A stretch of 64,000 bases of DNA, from NCBI RefSeq assembly GCF_017357105.1, contig NZ_CP071596.1:1-64000 (forward strand), written 5' to 3'. Shown one piece after another: positions 53,071 through 63,615 of this stretch. A program made the translations under genes and the position numbers. The notes under the pieces are model-generated. The model searched no databases and had not been told where the DNA came from. It saw only the letters and a list, made by a program, of their open reading frames with translations. Every line of letters starts with the position of its first letter. Position 1 is the stretch's first letter. Source of the stretch: Natronosalvus caseinilyticus (lineage in GTDB: Archaea; Halobacteriota; Halobacteria; Halobacteriales; Natrialbaceae).

Positions 53071-53086
53071 GGGTTTCAACAGAGCC
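53071..53086. mobile_element. Solo terminus resembling an IS6-family inverted repeat
   Basis: GGGTTTCAACAGAGCC (minus strand GGCTCTGTTGAAACCC) resembles the GGCTCTGTTG start of IS6-family ends from memory. No transposase or second end is seen. It lies 13 bases from the stop of the HicB-like gene. Confidence 0.35.
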
Positions 53087-53098
53087 AGAAAAGTGAAA

Positions 53099-53284
53099 TC
53101 AGTCGATCCACGGCGCCGAAGACGGCTCCAGGTCCTCAGCATCCTCCGGCACTGAACGGCCGTGAAGCTCGAGCGCCTCGGCCAAGTTCTCGAGGGCCTT
53201 TGCTTTCGTCTCGCCCTGGCTGGCGATCCCGGTCGTCTCGTCAGTCGCAACGTACCAATCGCCCTTGTGGGTGAGCGTGGCCAT
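53099..53284 (-). CDS. HicB-family antitoxin, apparently without HicA
   Basis: 61 residues: MATLTHKGDWYVATDETTG IASQG with the typical HicB partial RNase-H-like strand order and helix AKALENLAEALELHG. HicB binds and blocks the mRNA-interferase HicA. I see no HicA (small dsRBD-like protein) on either side; the flank holds an IS-like end and a palindrome, so the toxin may have been lost. Start at 53284. Confidence 0.75.
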   Translation of the reverse strand: MATLTHKGDWYVATDETTGIASQGETKAKALENLAEALELHGRSVPEDAEDLEPSSAPWID

Positions 53285-53410
53285 CTCGTCGGCTGACTTC
53301 CGTCGTGATCGCGTCCCTATACCTGTGATGACTGTGGTCAACGGAAAGCTTCTGCGACGTGGGGGAGCCCGACTTCGAGCGCGTGGGGGCAGCTGGGTCG
53401 GTTCGCGGCG

Positions 53411-53578
53411 TTACTCGATCTGGCGGACGGCATCCTCGAGAGTGAGGCCGTGGCTGGCGGCCAGCTCGTCCGCGAGCGCCCAGGCCTGATCGGCCCGCCC
53501 GGGCTCGGCGTCCACATGATCGTGGGCGTACTCGACGAGGGTCTCGACGACCAGCAGGTCGTCCTGGGGGTGGCGCAT
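53411..53578 (-). CDS. Small acidic protein, unknown function
   Basis: 55 residues starting MRHPQDDLLVVETLVEYAHD; the rest is helical (QAWALADELAASHGLTLEDAVRQIE). The in-frame extension to 53824 looks non-coding. Located upstream of the HicB-like gene on the same strand. Family not recognised; the Ala/Glu/Asp composition supports translation. Confidence 0.55.
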   Translation of the reverse strand: MRHPQDDLLVVETLVEYAHDHVDAEPGRADQAWALADELAASHGLTLEDAVRQIE

Positions 53579-53937
53579 CAGCTGGGCTGGCCGCCCGATC
53601 CGATAAAAATAGTCGGATGAATATCTACCACCGTAGGGCGAACCTCTCGGGCGGGCCGACAAGTGGACGCTCGCGAGACTTCCCAGATAGCAGTTATTGG
53701 ATAAGGAACATGAACGACGGTGTCGGTGTCGGGGGCGCCGGTGGTAGTGCGATGAGGTCACGGCTCGAGATAACGGAGCAACTCTCGACTCGCATACTTC
53801 GCGATTGGTCGCTGAAATAATCACCCCGATCGACTGACGTCGATTCCATACCCTCCGCTTTTCTTGATTCCTAAGTGCCTTTAGCCAAAATATTTCGGCG
53901 ACTCCCTTTTCGTGGTAACGGCGGAAAAAAAGACTCG

Positions 53938-54216
53938 ATGGACCGACTCTTCACGGCATTGTCCGCTGCTCCACGTCGCCGAGTCCTGGCCGAATTGCAC
54001 AACCAGCCAGCGGGTGGCGTCCAGGTCCCCGAGGCCATTCTCAATGACGGGGAGGGACGGAGAGATCTCGAAATCGCGTTGCACCACAAGCACCTCCCCC
54101 TCCTGGATGATTACGGCTTCATCGACTGGGACCCAGAGACGAGCAGAGTAACAAAGGGGCGAAGATTTGACGACCTCCAACCGGTTCATGAATCCCCTCG
54201 ACGACCAGGCCGATGA
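53938..54216 (+). CDS. Haloarchaeal winged-helix protein (DUF7344-like)
   Basis: 92 residues from the ATG at 53938: MDRLFTALSAAPRRRVLAEL, then an insert, and IALHHKHLPLLDDYGFIDWDPETSRV, the pattern (LHHxHLPxLDDxG) of a large haloarchaeal HTH family. A TATA-like AAAATATTT lies about 45 bases upstream, which favours this start over the GTG at 53875. Probable DNA-binding regulator of the accessory region. Confidence 0.8.
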   Translation: MDRLFTALSAAPRRRVLAELHNQPAGGVQVPEAILNDGEGRRDLEIALHHKHLPLLDDYGFIDWDPETSRVTKGRRFDDLQPVHESPRRPGR

Positions 54217-54309
54217 GGTCGTCATTCCTTGCCCTAAAGAGGCCCAGTCGTAGGCGCACACCTAGGGGTCACGGGCTCCGTAAGGTGTCTTGAACGACGA
54301 ATCACCGGG

Positions 54310-54555
54310 TCAGGGTGTGACGTCGATGGCCTCGAGAAACTCGTCCAGCGTATCGGCCAGATCGACCGGGGTCGGACCCTCGACCACGTAATTCACGACG
54401 ACAGTGTCGTCTTCGGTGAGGTCACGGGTTCTGTTGATGCTCGAAACCCCTTTCCAGATCCCGGTTATGGTGACCTTGCCGTACTTGTCGTGGGTATAAA
54501 CCCCACCTCGCTCAATCATTACCTCGTCTTCTCTAAGTCTTCGAACCCCACTCAT
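54310..54555 (-). CDS. Small beta-rich protein, unknown function
   Basis: 81 residues: EDEVMIERGGVYTHDKYGKVTITGIWKG, then DDTVVVNYVVEGPTPVDLADTLDEFLEAI. It looks like a small SH3-like beta barrel followed by a helix. Start 54555 (ATG) or 54519 (ATG). No motif. Composition close to haloarchaeal proteins, in a lower-GC neighbourhood. Confidence 0.6.
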   Translation of the reverse strand: MSGVRRLREDEVMIERGGVYTHDKYGKVTITGIWKGVSSINRTRDLTEDDTVVVNYVVEGPTPVDLADTLDEFLEAIDVTP

Positions 54556-54721
54556 ATACTGCCATTCAACGCCACAGACAATTGATTATTTCGGCCACGG
54601 TCAAAAAGGGAGACCATCGGCCAGAACAGGCGAGGCGCCGTCGAAGTGGCGCGCCGGTGCGCCAAAAAGAGTGACTGAGCCGACCTCGTGGGCTCGTCGG
54701 CTCCAGTTAGGGCGGTACTGA

Positions 54722-54925
54722 TCACTCAGGTTCATCAGCCGAGACGCTCTCATCGTTCTCGGTCTTCGAATGTGCTAATTTTTTGAACGTCGCATCTTCA
54801 CATGAACAGCCGTTCCTCCCGATTGGGAGGACCGTTCCATCGGGTTCCTCTCGTGCGGCGTACATTGAGCCGCACGTCGTACAGAGCGCTATCGTCCGAG
54901 TATCTTCCTTACCAGTGTTACTCAT
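54722..54925 (-). CDS. Small zinc-binding protein, unknown function
   Basis: 67 residues from the ATG at 54925: CTTCGSMY and GRNGCSCEDATF give a CxxC...CxC zinc site, followed by a polar tail. Such one-knuckle proteins are common in haloarchaea. Start chosen because the extension to 54991 has no coding look. Confidence 0.65.
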   Translation of the reverse strand: MSNTGKEDTRTIALCTTCGSMYAAREEPDGTVLPIGRNGCSCEDATFKKLAHSKTENDESVSADEPE

Positions 54926-55225
54926 ATTGTTACACTTCCAGGCCGTAGTAGAGACCGTTTCGTGTGATAGGATAAAGTGTGAACCCGGCAATTTCAGGGC
55001 TTCATTACAGACGAATAGTGAGTGGGTGATTCACCATTTTCTGTGTGGAACAAAGAGTCGGCGTGATGAACTCATGCTCTGTATGCAGCAGCCCCGAACT
55101 GACAGTGTCACGATAGTCTGTTAGGCTGATGCTGCATACACAGCGCAAATAGCTCGTGGAGATACCTTCACCGGTTGGAAACACTAAATGGGCAGTGATG
55201 CTATCGTCGAACAAAAGGGGCAGAT
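54926..55225. other. Gene-free stretch with a spaced inverted repeat
   Basis: No gene seen. Contains TGTATGCAGCA (55080-55090) and its inverse TGCTGCATACA (55130-55140), the second followed by CAGCGCAAAT, related to the repeat at 52.96 kb. Confidence 0.5.
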
Positions 55226-55257
55226 GCACCCGTCTGTGGATTTACGCAGACGGGTGC
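55226..55257 (-). terminator. Hairpin over the stop codon of the next gene
   Basis: GCACCCGTCTG and CAGACGGGTGC form an 11-bp perfect stem with a 10-base loop that includes the stop codon (TAA, minus strand) of the monooxygenase-like gene. Probably ends or stabilises its transcript. Confidence 0.6.
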
Positions 55258-55541
55258 TGAGTTGACTTCTGATCGATAAACTTGAGCTCAGTCGTTTCAG
55301 GGCGGCCCTTCACGCCTGCCTCTGCCAATCGCTCACGCATCTCCTCGGAGGCAAAGAACGCACGGGGGTCTTTGTCGTCTTCCCATTCGAAGAGGACGAC
55401 GACTTCATTTGGATCGTCCACATCCTGATAGACTTGATATCCCTGTTGTCCATGGTCAGTCCGGAAGGACTCGAACCGGTCGAACGCCGATTTCCACGCA
55501 TCAAAGTCCTCCACAGAGGCTTTTCCAAGCAGGTACGTCAT
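55242..55541 (-). CDS. ABM/EthD-like dimeric alpha-beta barrel protein
   Basis: 99 residues: MTYLLGKASVEDFDAWKSAFDRFESFRTDHG (strand and helix), YQDVDDPNEVVVLFEWEDDKDPRAFF, and EEMRERLAEAGVKG. The sequence order matches the small ferredoxin-like folds of the antibiotic-biosynthesis-monooxygenase group. Substrate unknown. Start at 55541. Confidence 0.72.
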   Translation of the reverse strand: MTYLLGKASVEDFDAWKSAFDRFESFRTDHGQQGYQVYQDVDDPNEVVVLFEWEDDKDPRAFFASEEMRERLAEAGVKGRPETTELKFIDQKSTQHPSA

Positions 55542-56586
55542 TTTCTACACCAACTATAATGGAGGATTCGCAGGCGCATAAAGATAGCACGAACTACGGT
55601 AGAACAGGCTCCCCCGAGTTGGATTCATCCTCTCTATGCAGCAGGCAACTCTTGTAATCTACTAAGGAGTACAACAAAACGTACTAGTCGCGTTTCCGAT
55701 GGTTCATAATCGGGTTCTACGTCCGGAAGAGTAGGTTTGGTCTCTGTTTCGAGGGCCGATTATGAAGATCGTCTAGGAAAGGTTGCACGATGAGGATCTC
55801 CCTCGAGAGCAGAGTTTGTATCCCAATCGTCGAGTAGGAGGCTTCTCGAGGCAATTAGGGAGCATTCACGTATATTCCGGTGATTGCCGGGGCTGATGGG
55901 CGAGCGAGGTTTATTTGGTGATCGGTACTCGCTGAGCAGATGCAAAACTCGAGGCGTCAAACGTGCATAACTGGTTCGAGACGCGCTCTATGGTGTGTTT
56001 CCCTTCTCGAGAGAGGTCTCAACCTGTTCGGAAATTCGAGCGTCGTCTAGTACCCAAAACCGATAGCAGGGAACCGATTATGAACTTTTGAATTGGAGGC
56101 TGGACGGCCACACGCTCGACTCGAGTGGCTGAGTGAGATCCCTCCGTAGAAGGCTCTAAACCGCCGAATCCAATTTCGCGAAATCGGTTCGAGGCTATCT
56201 TCGTAGCGTTTCTCTTCCTGGTTACCGCCAACTCGGAAAACGCAAGAGGGAAACCGATTATGAACTTTTTGAGAGCGTGATTTGCCTCGCTTTTCGGGCC
56301 ACTCCCTTTCTCCTGCTCACGCCTCACTCTGTCCTGGACGCTATCTCGAGCGATAATCGCCCACTCCAAGATCTTTTCCTAGGTTCGTCCATAGACCACT
56401 TCTACACACATCTTCCGGACAGCTGTCGTGGTTATGACCACCAGCTGTTTTGGCCAATACGATCGCAGACAGATCTTCTCAAAAGCTGAGGATTCAGCGA
56501 TGTCGTCTCGCTCTGTTCACGTTGGGGAGGCGTCGTGCGCCGTCTACACGGCTGGCATGACTACCGACCTAGACCTGTAGCCGTCA
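55542..56586. other. Gene-free kilobase with short dispersed repeats
   Basis: No convincing gene. Four copies of TTCATAATCGG are present, one on the plus strand (55703) and three on the minus (55756, 56074, 56254). The last two share about 20 bases and lie 180 apart. The minus-strand frame at 56019-56369 encodes an obviously repeated peptide but has no coding character. It may be a decayed mobile segment. Confidence 0.55.
55703..56264. repeat. Four copies of TTCATAATCGG
   Basis: Positions 55703-55713 (+), 55756-55766 (-), 56074-56084 (-), 56254-56264 (-). The two last copies extend to (A)AAAAGTTCATAATCGGTT(T)CCC. An 11-base AT-rich motif four times within 562 bases of a GC-rich genome is not chance. 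Confidence 0.75.
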
Positions 56587-58806
<2,220 letters not shown>

Positions 58807-59055
58807 CTAAACCGATAAGGAACTCTTCGTTGCAGCCAAAGCAATATTTCGAATTTGCAAATCCGCCGTCAACGATGAATTTGCGCTGTGCGTCCACTCC
58901 GACCATCGCAGCCAGGGAATAATCGCGAGTTACCAGCCCCGGTCGGTCCTGGCTGACTTCGTAAGGAGGAATTGTGTCCCAACCCGTGCCCAGAAGCCGG
59001 CAACGCCGAACGAGACGGGAGTCCTTTTGATGCTCCTCCGAGGAGAATCACCGAC

Positions 59056-60672
59056 GTGGTATCTCCGGGGGCAGACGACGGCGACGGCGACGGCGACGAC
59101 GTGCCCGAGTCCGTCTCGTCGACGAGCGGCGACGAAGAGACCTCGCTCGAGGCCGGGTCCGGTTCCCGTTCCAGCGACGCCGAAGTCGAGGTCGAAGCCC
59201 GAAAAGGGATCGACATGACGACCGGGTCGATCCCACCGAAGCTCGCGCGACTGGCCTGGCCACTGGTCCTCGGCAACCTCCTGCAGACCGTCTACAACCT
59301 CGCGGACATGTTCTGGGTCGGGCGCGTCAGTTCGGAAGCGGTTGCGGCCGTCTCGCTGATGTTTCCACTGTCGTGGATGTTCGTCTCGACGGCGATGGGG
59401 CTGACGGCGGCGACTATCGCTCTCGTCTCCCAGCACGTCGGTGCCGGCGACCAGCGCGCGGCCGACCGGGTCGTCGGCCAGACTATCCTCCTCGCGGTGG
59501 TCGTCTCTGGCCTCCTGGCAACGGTTGGCCTGACGTTCCGGCGACCGTTACTCCAGCTCATCGGCGCACGCGATCAGGTTTTCGTCGAGGCGCTGGCGTA
59601 CATCGAGGTGATCTTCCTCGCACTCCCACTCACCTTCCTCTTCTTCGCGTTCCGGTCGTCCCTGCAGGGCGCCGGCGACACGAAGACGGCGATGTGGCTG
59701 GTCCTGATATCGGCCGGGCTGAACGTCGTCCTGGACCCGTTCCTCATCCTGGGCTGGGGTCCGTTCCCCGCGTGGGGTACCCGGGGCGCAGCCGTGGCGA
59801 CGTTCGTCGCTCGAGCGGTCGCCGGCGTCGCTGGAATCGCCATCCTCCTCGACGGCCGCTACGGAGTTCGACTCCGCCTTCGGGACCTCACACCGAACCT
59901 GACGATCCAGCGCCGATTGATCGACGTCGGCTACCCGGCCACGTTCGACGGCTGGGCGCGAAGCTTCGCGTCGGTCGCGATGGCCGCGTTCGTCGCCCGC
60001 TTCGGCGCGACGCCAACCGCCGCCTACGGAATCGTCGTCCGGCTCATGTCCGTGACGTGGTCCGTCGCGGGCGCCGTCGGCGACGCGACCGCGACCGGCG
60101 TCGGCCAGAACCTCGGCGCGCGGACGCCCGATCGGGCGGCGACCGTCGCGAAGACGGCGACGGCGGGAACGATCGGATTCATCTTCGTGGTCGCCGCGAT
60201 CGTCTTCGCCTTCCCTGCCCAGGCGATGGGCATCTTCGTCGACGACCCTGACGTGATCGCCGAGGGGATCATCTTCATCCGGATCAACGCTCCCTTCTGG
60301 GCGGTTTTCGCCGGCGTGATGGTCATTCAGGGCGCGTTCCGTGGCGCCGGGAACACGCGCGAGGCGATGGCGCTCTCGATGCTCTCGCGCTGGGTCTTTC
60401 GCGTCCCCGTCGCGCTCGTGCTCGCGTTCGCCTGGACGGTGACGGTCCCCGGCCTCGGCATCACGGTCTCGGGGCTCGAGTGGGGCGTCGACGGCATCTG
60501 GTGGGCGTTCTCCGTCGGCATGGGCGCCACGTTCGTCGTCGCCGTGGTCTGGTTCCGGCTCGGGACCTGGCGCGAGGCGATCGTCGAGGGCGACGCGGGT
60601 GGACCTCGAGCGCCGACGAGCGGAGCGGACGCGACGGACGTCGACCGGGATTCTGACGCGCCGGCCGAGTAG
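59056..60672 (+). CDS. MATE family efflux protein
   Basis: About 538 residues: an acidic N-terminal tail, then twelve membrane segments in two bundles (LARLAWPLVLGNLLQTVYNLADMFWVGR; MFPLSWMFVSTAMGLTAAT; and the second half from TIQRRLIDVGYPATFDGW). Na+ or H+ driven export of drugs or metabolites. The GTG at 59056 is chosen; the in-frame ATG at 59215 would drop the acidic tail, and the start at 58972 adds an untypical leader. Confidence 0.9.
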   Translation: MVSPGADDGDGDGDDVPESVSSTSGDEETSLEAGSGSRSSDAEVEVEARKGIDMTTGSIPPKLARLAWPLVLGNLLQTVYNLADMFWVGRVSSEAVAAVSLMFPLSWMFVSTAMGLTAATIALVSQHVGAGDQRAADRVVGQTILLAVVVSGLLATVGLTFRRPLLQLIGARDQVFVEALAYIEVIFLALPLTFLFFAFRSSLQGAGDTKTAMWLVLISAGLNVVLDPFLILGWGPFPAWGTRGAAVATFVARAVAGVAGIAILLDGRYGVRLRLRDLTPNLTIQRRLIDVGYPATFDGWARSFASVAMAAFVARFGATPTAAYGIVVRLMSVTWSVAGAVGDATATGVGQNLGARTPDRAATVAKTATAGTIGFIFVVAAIVFAFPAQAMGIFVDDPDVIAEGIIFIRINAPFWAVFAGVMVIQGAFRGAGNTREAMALSMLSRWVFRVPVALVLAFAWTVTVPGLGITVSGLEWGVDGIWWAFSVGMGATFVVAVVWFRLGTWREAIVEGDAGGPRAPTSGADATDVDRDSDAPAE

Positions 60673-60792
60673 CGCTCGAGGCGTTCGAGGCGTTCGTGTC
60701 GAACAGTAACCGCCGCACCGGCGACGCTCGAGCGCAGAACGCGTGCAAGCAAACCCGTTATCGACGGCGCTGTGGTGCGTCCGTCTATAGAT

Positions 60793-61917
60793 ATGGCTCT
60801 CGACGTTCGCCGCAGGATATCGACGGGAAAGGACGTCGTCGCTGGCATCCAGCAGAAGAACGTGACGTTCATGGCGGCGAGTATCGCCTACCAGGCGTTC
60901 ATTTCGCTGATCCCGCTGCTCGTCCTCGTGTTCTTCCTCGTCTCGATCGCCGGTGACGAACAGCTCGCCGAACAGGTCGCCGCGACGACCGAAGGCGTCC
61001 TCCCGGAGAGCGGCCAGATGCTGCTCGAGGAGGCGATCGCCGGCTCCGCAGAGAGCACGGGCGCGTCGATCATCGGCCTCGTGACGCTGGTGTGGGGGTC
61101 GCTGAAGATCTTCCGCGGCCTCGACACCGCGTTCTCGGAGATCTACGAGTCGGCCGCGGAGAACAGTTTTTTCGAGCAACTCCGCGACGCGTTCGTCGTC
61201 TTCGCCGCGATCGGGCTCGCACTGCTCGCCGCTGTGGTCGCGACGGCGGTCTTCGCGTACCTCCCCGACAGTCCGCTGCTCGGGATTGCAAACCCACTCA
61301 TGCTGGTCGTCGGGTTCACGCTCGCGTTCCTCCCGATGTACTACTTCTTCCCCGACGTCGACGTCGGCGTCCGCGAGATCCTCCCGGGGGTCGTCGTCGC
61401 TGCCGTCGGCTGGGCGGCGCTCCAGGCGCTGTTCCAGGTGTACGTCGCCCTCTCGAGCAGCACCGACTCCGCTGGGGCGATCGGTGCCATCCTCCTGCTT
61501 CTGACCTGGCTGTACTTCGGTGGCCTGGTGTTGCTCGTCGGCGCGGTCGTCAACGCGACGACGGCGGGACGACTCACCCTCGAGGACGACGGCGAAAACG
61601 ACCTCGATCGAGCACCCGCCAGGCAGGTCACCCGCGAGCGGGAGCTCGAGCAACTCGAACAGCAACGAGATCGACTCGCACGTGAGCGCGATCAGCTTCG
61701 GTCGACATTGCGCGCCCAGCGGTCACGCCGGAGCGACCTCGAGACCCGCGTCGATCGGCTCGCGGCGACGGTCGACCGGCTCGAGCGCGAGAACGAGGAA
61801 CTCCGGCGAGAACTCGAGCGCCGGGAGGAGCCGCCCTGGCGACAGGCGCTGATAGCGGCGCTGAGACGGGTCGAGACGTTGAAGGTGGGTACCGTCCGGC
61901 GGTCACGCGACTCCTGA
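60793..61917 (+). CDS. YihY/virulence factor BrkB family membrane protein with a coiled-coil tail
   Basis: 374 residues. Six hydrophobic segments follow the typical GIQQKNVTFMAASIAYQAFISLIPLLVLV opening; further ones are IGLVTLVWGSLKIFRGLDTAF and LLLLTWLYFGGLVLLVGA. From about residue 290 a long charged coiled coil (LEQLEQQRDRLARERDQLR) is added, which bacterial YihY proteins lack. Function unknown. ATG at 60793 preferred. Confidence 0.88.
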   Translation: MALDVRRRISTGKDVVAGIQQKNVTFMAASIAYQAFISLIPLLVLVFFLVSIAGDEQLAEQVAATTEGVLPESGQMLLEEAIAGSAESTGASIIGLVTLVWGSLKIFRGLDTAFSEIYESAAENSFFEQLRDAFVVFAAIGLALLAAVVATAVFAYLPDSPLLGIANPLMLVVGFTLAFLPMYYFFPDVDVGVREILPGVVVAAVGWAALQALFQVYVALSSSTDSAGAIGAILLLLTWLYFGGLVLLVGAVVNATTAGRLTLEDDGENDLDRAPARQVTRERELEQLEQQRDRLARERDQLRSTLRAQRSRRSDLETRVDRLAATVDRLERENEELRRELERREEPPWRQALIAALRRVETLKVGTVRRSRDS

Positions 61918-62345
61918 GTCCCTCCAGAGGACACTGGTACGGACTTCTCGAGAACACGGCCGATTGCGGCGCCGATCCGTCGACTCTCGAGGTCGAGCCG
62001 AGCGCGGGCGCAGTGGTCGCGGCAGATGTGATCGCGGTACGCTCGAGGCGGAACAGGGTCCTCGCGGTCGGGTCGACCGGCCCCAGGTCGGGCTGCTGTC
62101 GCCAACTGACCCTCGAACCGCGCCGAGACGCCTGCCCTTCCCCGGGTCACACGCGCTCGCGATCGCGAGCGCGTGCTTCCGGCCAATATGTGCTTCCGGA
62201 CTGCGTGCGTTTCCGACCGACGTGTTTCCGGCCAGCACGCGTTTCTGACCGTTGAAACCTGTCGAAGAACGCTCGAGCGAGAAATACTATAGAAAGTATA
62301 GTATTACTCGTCACACGCGATTTCGAGAGTGACACCGCGAGTCCG
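61918..62345. other. Gene-free stretch with a perfect palindrome and degenerate repeats
   Basis: No gene seen. Holds a 26-base perfect palindrome at 62150-62175 and a run of five related 12-15 base units (GTGCTTCCGGCC, GTGCTTCCGGAC, GTTTCCGACC, GTTTCCGGCC, GTTTCTGACC) from 62173 to 62250. Just before the CapA-like gene is an AT-rich patch (TATAGAAAGTATAG). Confidence 0.6.
62150..62175. repeat. 26-base perfect palindrome
   Basis: CACGCGCTCGCGA and its exact inverse meet at 62162/62163. It is rich in CGCG and GATC. Such length without mismatch is rare by chance; it could be a dimer-binding site, a hairpin end or a repeat core. Confidence 0.8.
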
Positions 62346-63503
62346 TCAGTCCTGCTCGAGCGTGACCATCAGCGCGTCGTCGTCGCGTTCGAAGTCGGTT
62401 TCGAACGGGTCGGAGCGCTCGCGCATAGTGTCTCGTGCCCAGTCGGCCGCGTCGTCGCTCGCGTGGTGGACTCGACAGTCGTCGATTTCGATGGGGACCA
62501 GTCGGACCGCCTCGAGTTCGCCCGCCTCGAGGACGAGTTCGAAGCAGTAACTGCGGTCGTTTCGCAGTTCCTCCTTGACCACGTAGTCGTCGACGAAGTC
62601 GCCCGTGTCGTGGAGGATGACGCCGCGGTTGTAGGTCTCGACACCCTGGAAGACGTGGGCGCTGTGACCGTGGACAACGTCGGCGCCCGAATCGATCAGG
62701 TAGCGAGCGAACTTTCGATACCTCGTTTCGGGGTACTCGACCCAGTTCGGCCCCCAGTGAACCGAGACGACGACGAGGTCCGGGCCGGAATCGAACGCTC
62801 TCGCCTGCGAGAGCGCCTCCCGCAGCCGGACCCGGGTCCGGGCCTCCGTCGGATCACACTCGAGGTAGGCCGTCCCTGGTCGGTCGTCGGTGACGCCGTA
62901 GGACTGGAAGTGGTCAGCGATGGAGACGACGGCGAGGTCGACCCCGTCGACGGAGACGTGCGTCGGCGCGTAGGCGTCTTCGGGCGCCTCGCCTGCGCCG
63001 GCGTGGGCGATTCCCTCGACGTCGAGCGCCTCGAGCGTGTCGAGCAGCGCCGTCGGACCGTAATCGAGCAGGTGGTTGTTCGCGAGCGAGAGCGCGTCGA
63101 ATCCGGCCCGCGAGAGCGCCGGCGCCGCCCACGACGGGTCCGCCCGGAAGTAGAACGCCCGGTCGGGAAACCGCTCGCCGCGAGTCGAGAGACAGCACTC
63201 GAGGTTCCCGACCAGGCCGTCGAGCGACTCGAGGTACGGGAGGACGGCTTCCCAGGGGTCGGACGGGTCGCCATCGGCGTGTTCGGCCTCGACGCCTCGT
63301 GCCAGCATGACGTCGCCCACGAAACCGATGTGGGTTCGTCCCTGGCCTGTCTTCGCCTGGCTACGTGATCCGTTCTCGTTCCCACCCCGCGCCCCCTCGT
63401 CGTCCGAACGGTCGCGATCGAGAACCGACACACACCCCGAGAACACCACCGCACCGCCACTCGCGAGGACCGCTCGTCGGCGCGTCACCCGTCGTTCCGC
63501 CAT
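62346..63503 (-). CDS. CapA/PgsA-type metallophosphatase-fold lipoprotein
   Basis: 385 residues. Tat signal RRVTRRRAVLASGGAVVFSGC with a lipobox Cys, an acidic linker, then the CapA domain: HIGFVGDVMLARGVE, LVGNLECCLS, LANNHLLDYG, VSVHWGPNW and VVHGHSAHVFQG. These are metal-binding motifs of the calcineurin-like fold. Bacterial CapA/PgsA acts in poly-gamma-glutamate capsule synthesis; the archaeal role is not known. The 3' side faces the palindrome region. Confidence 0.9.
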   Translation of the reverse strand: MAERRVTRRRAVLASGGAVVFSGCVSVLDRDRSDDEGARGGNENGSRSQAKTGQGRTHIGFVGDVMLARGVEAEHADGDPSDPWEAVLPYLESLDGLVGNLECCLSTRGERFPDRAFYFRADPSWAAPALSRAGFDALSLANNHLLDYGPTALLDTLEALDVEGIAHAGAGEAPEDAYAPTHVSVDGVDLAVVSIADHFQSYGVTDDRPGTAYLECDPTEARTRVRLREALSQARAFDSGPDLVVVSVHWGPNWVEYPETRYRKFARYLIDSGADVVHGHSAHVFQGVETYNRGVILHDTGDFVDDYVVKEELRNDRSYCFELVLEAGELEAVRLVPIEIDDCRVHHASDDAADWARDTMRERSDPFETDFERDDDALMVTLEQD

Positions 63504-63615
63504 TGCTCGACCAACCGAGCGGAGGGATAAAAGCGTTCAGCCTCGAGCACGGTTGCGTGCAGTGTGAACGCTCGTTCATAATATTGAAGATGGGTCGGTT
63601 GGAACGTTGCCTCGT

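Noticed and set aside
56019-56369. 116-codon minus-strand frame with an internal peptide repeat
   Set aside because: The repeat stems from the TTCATAATCGG copies; the residue usage is not haloarchaeal and no start context is seen.
59548-61665. 705-codon frame opposite MATE and YihY-type genes
   Set aside because: Shadow of two membrane protein genes; very high Arg/Asp/Glu and no domain.
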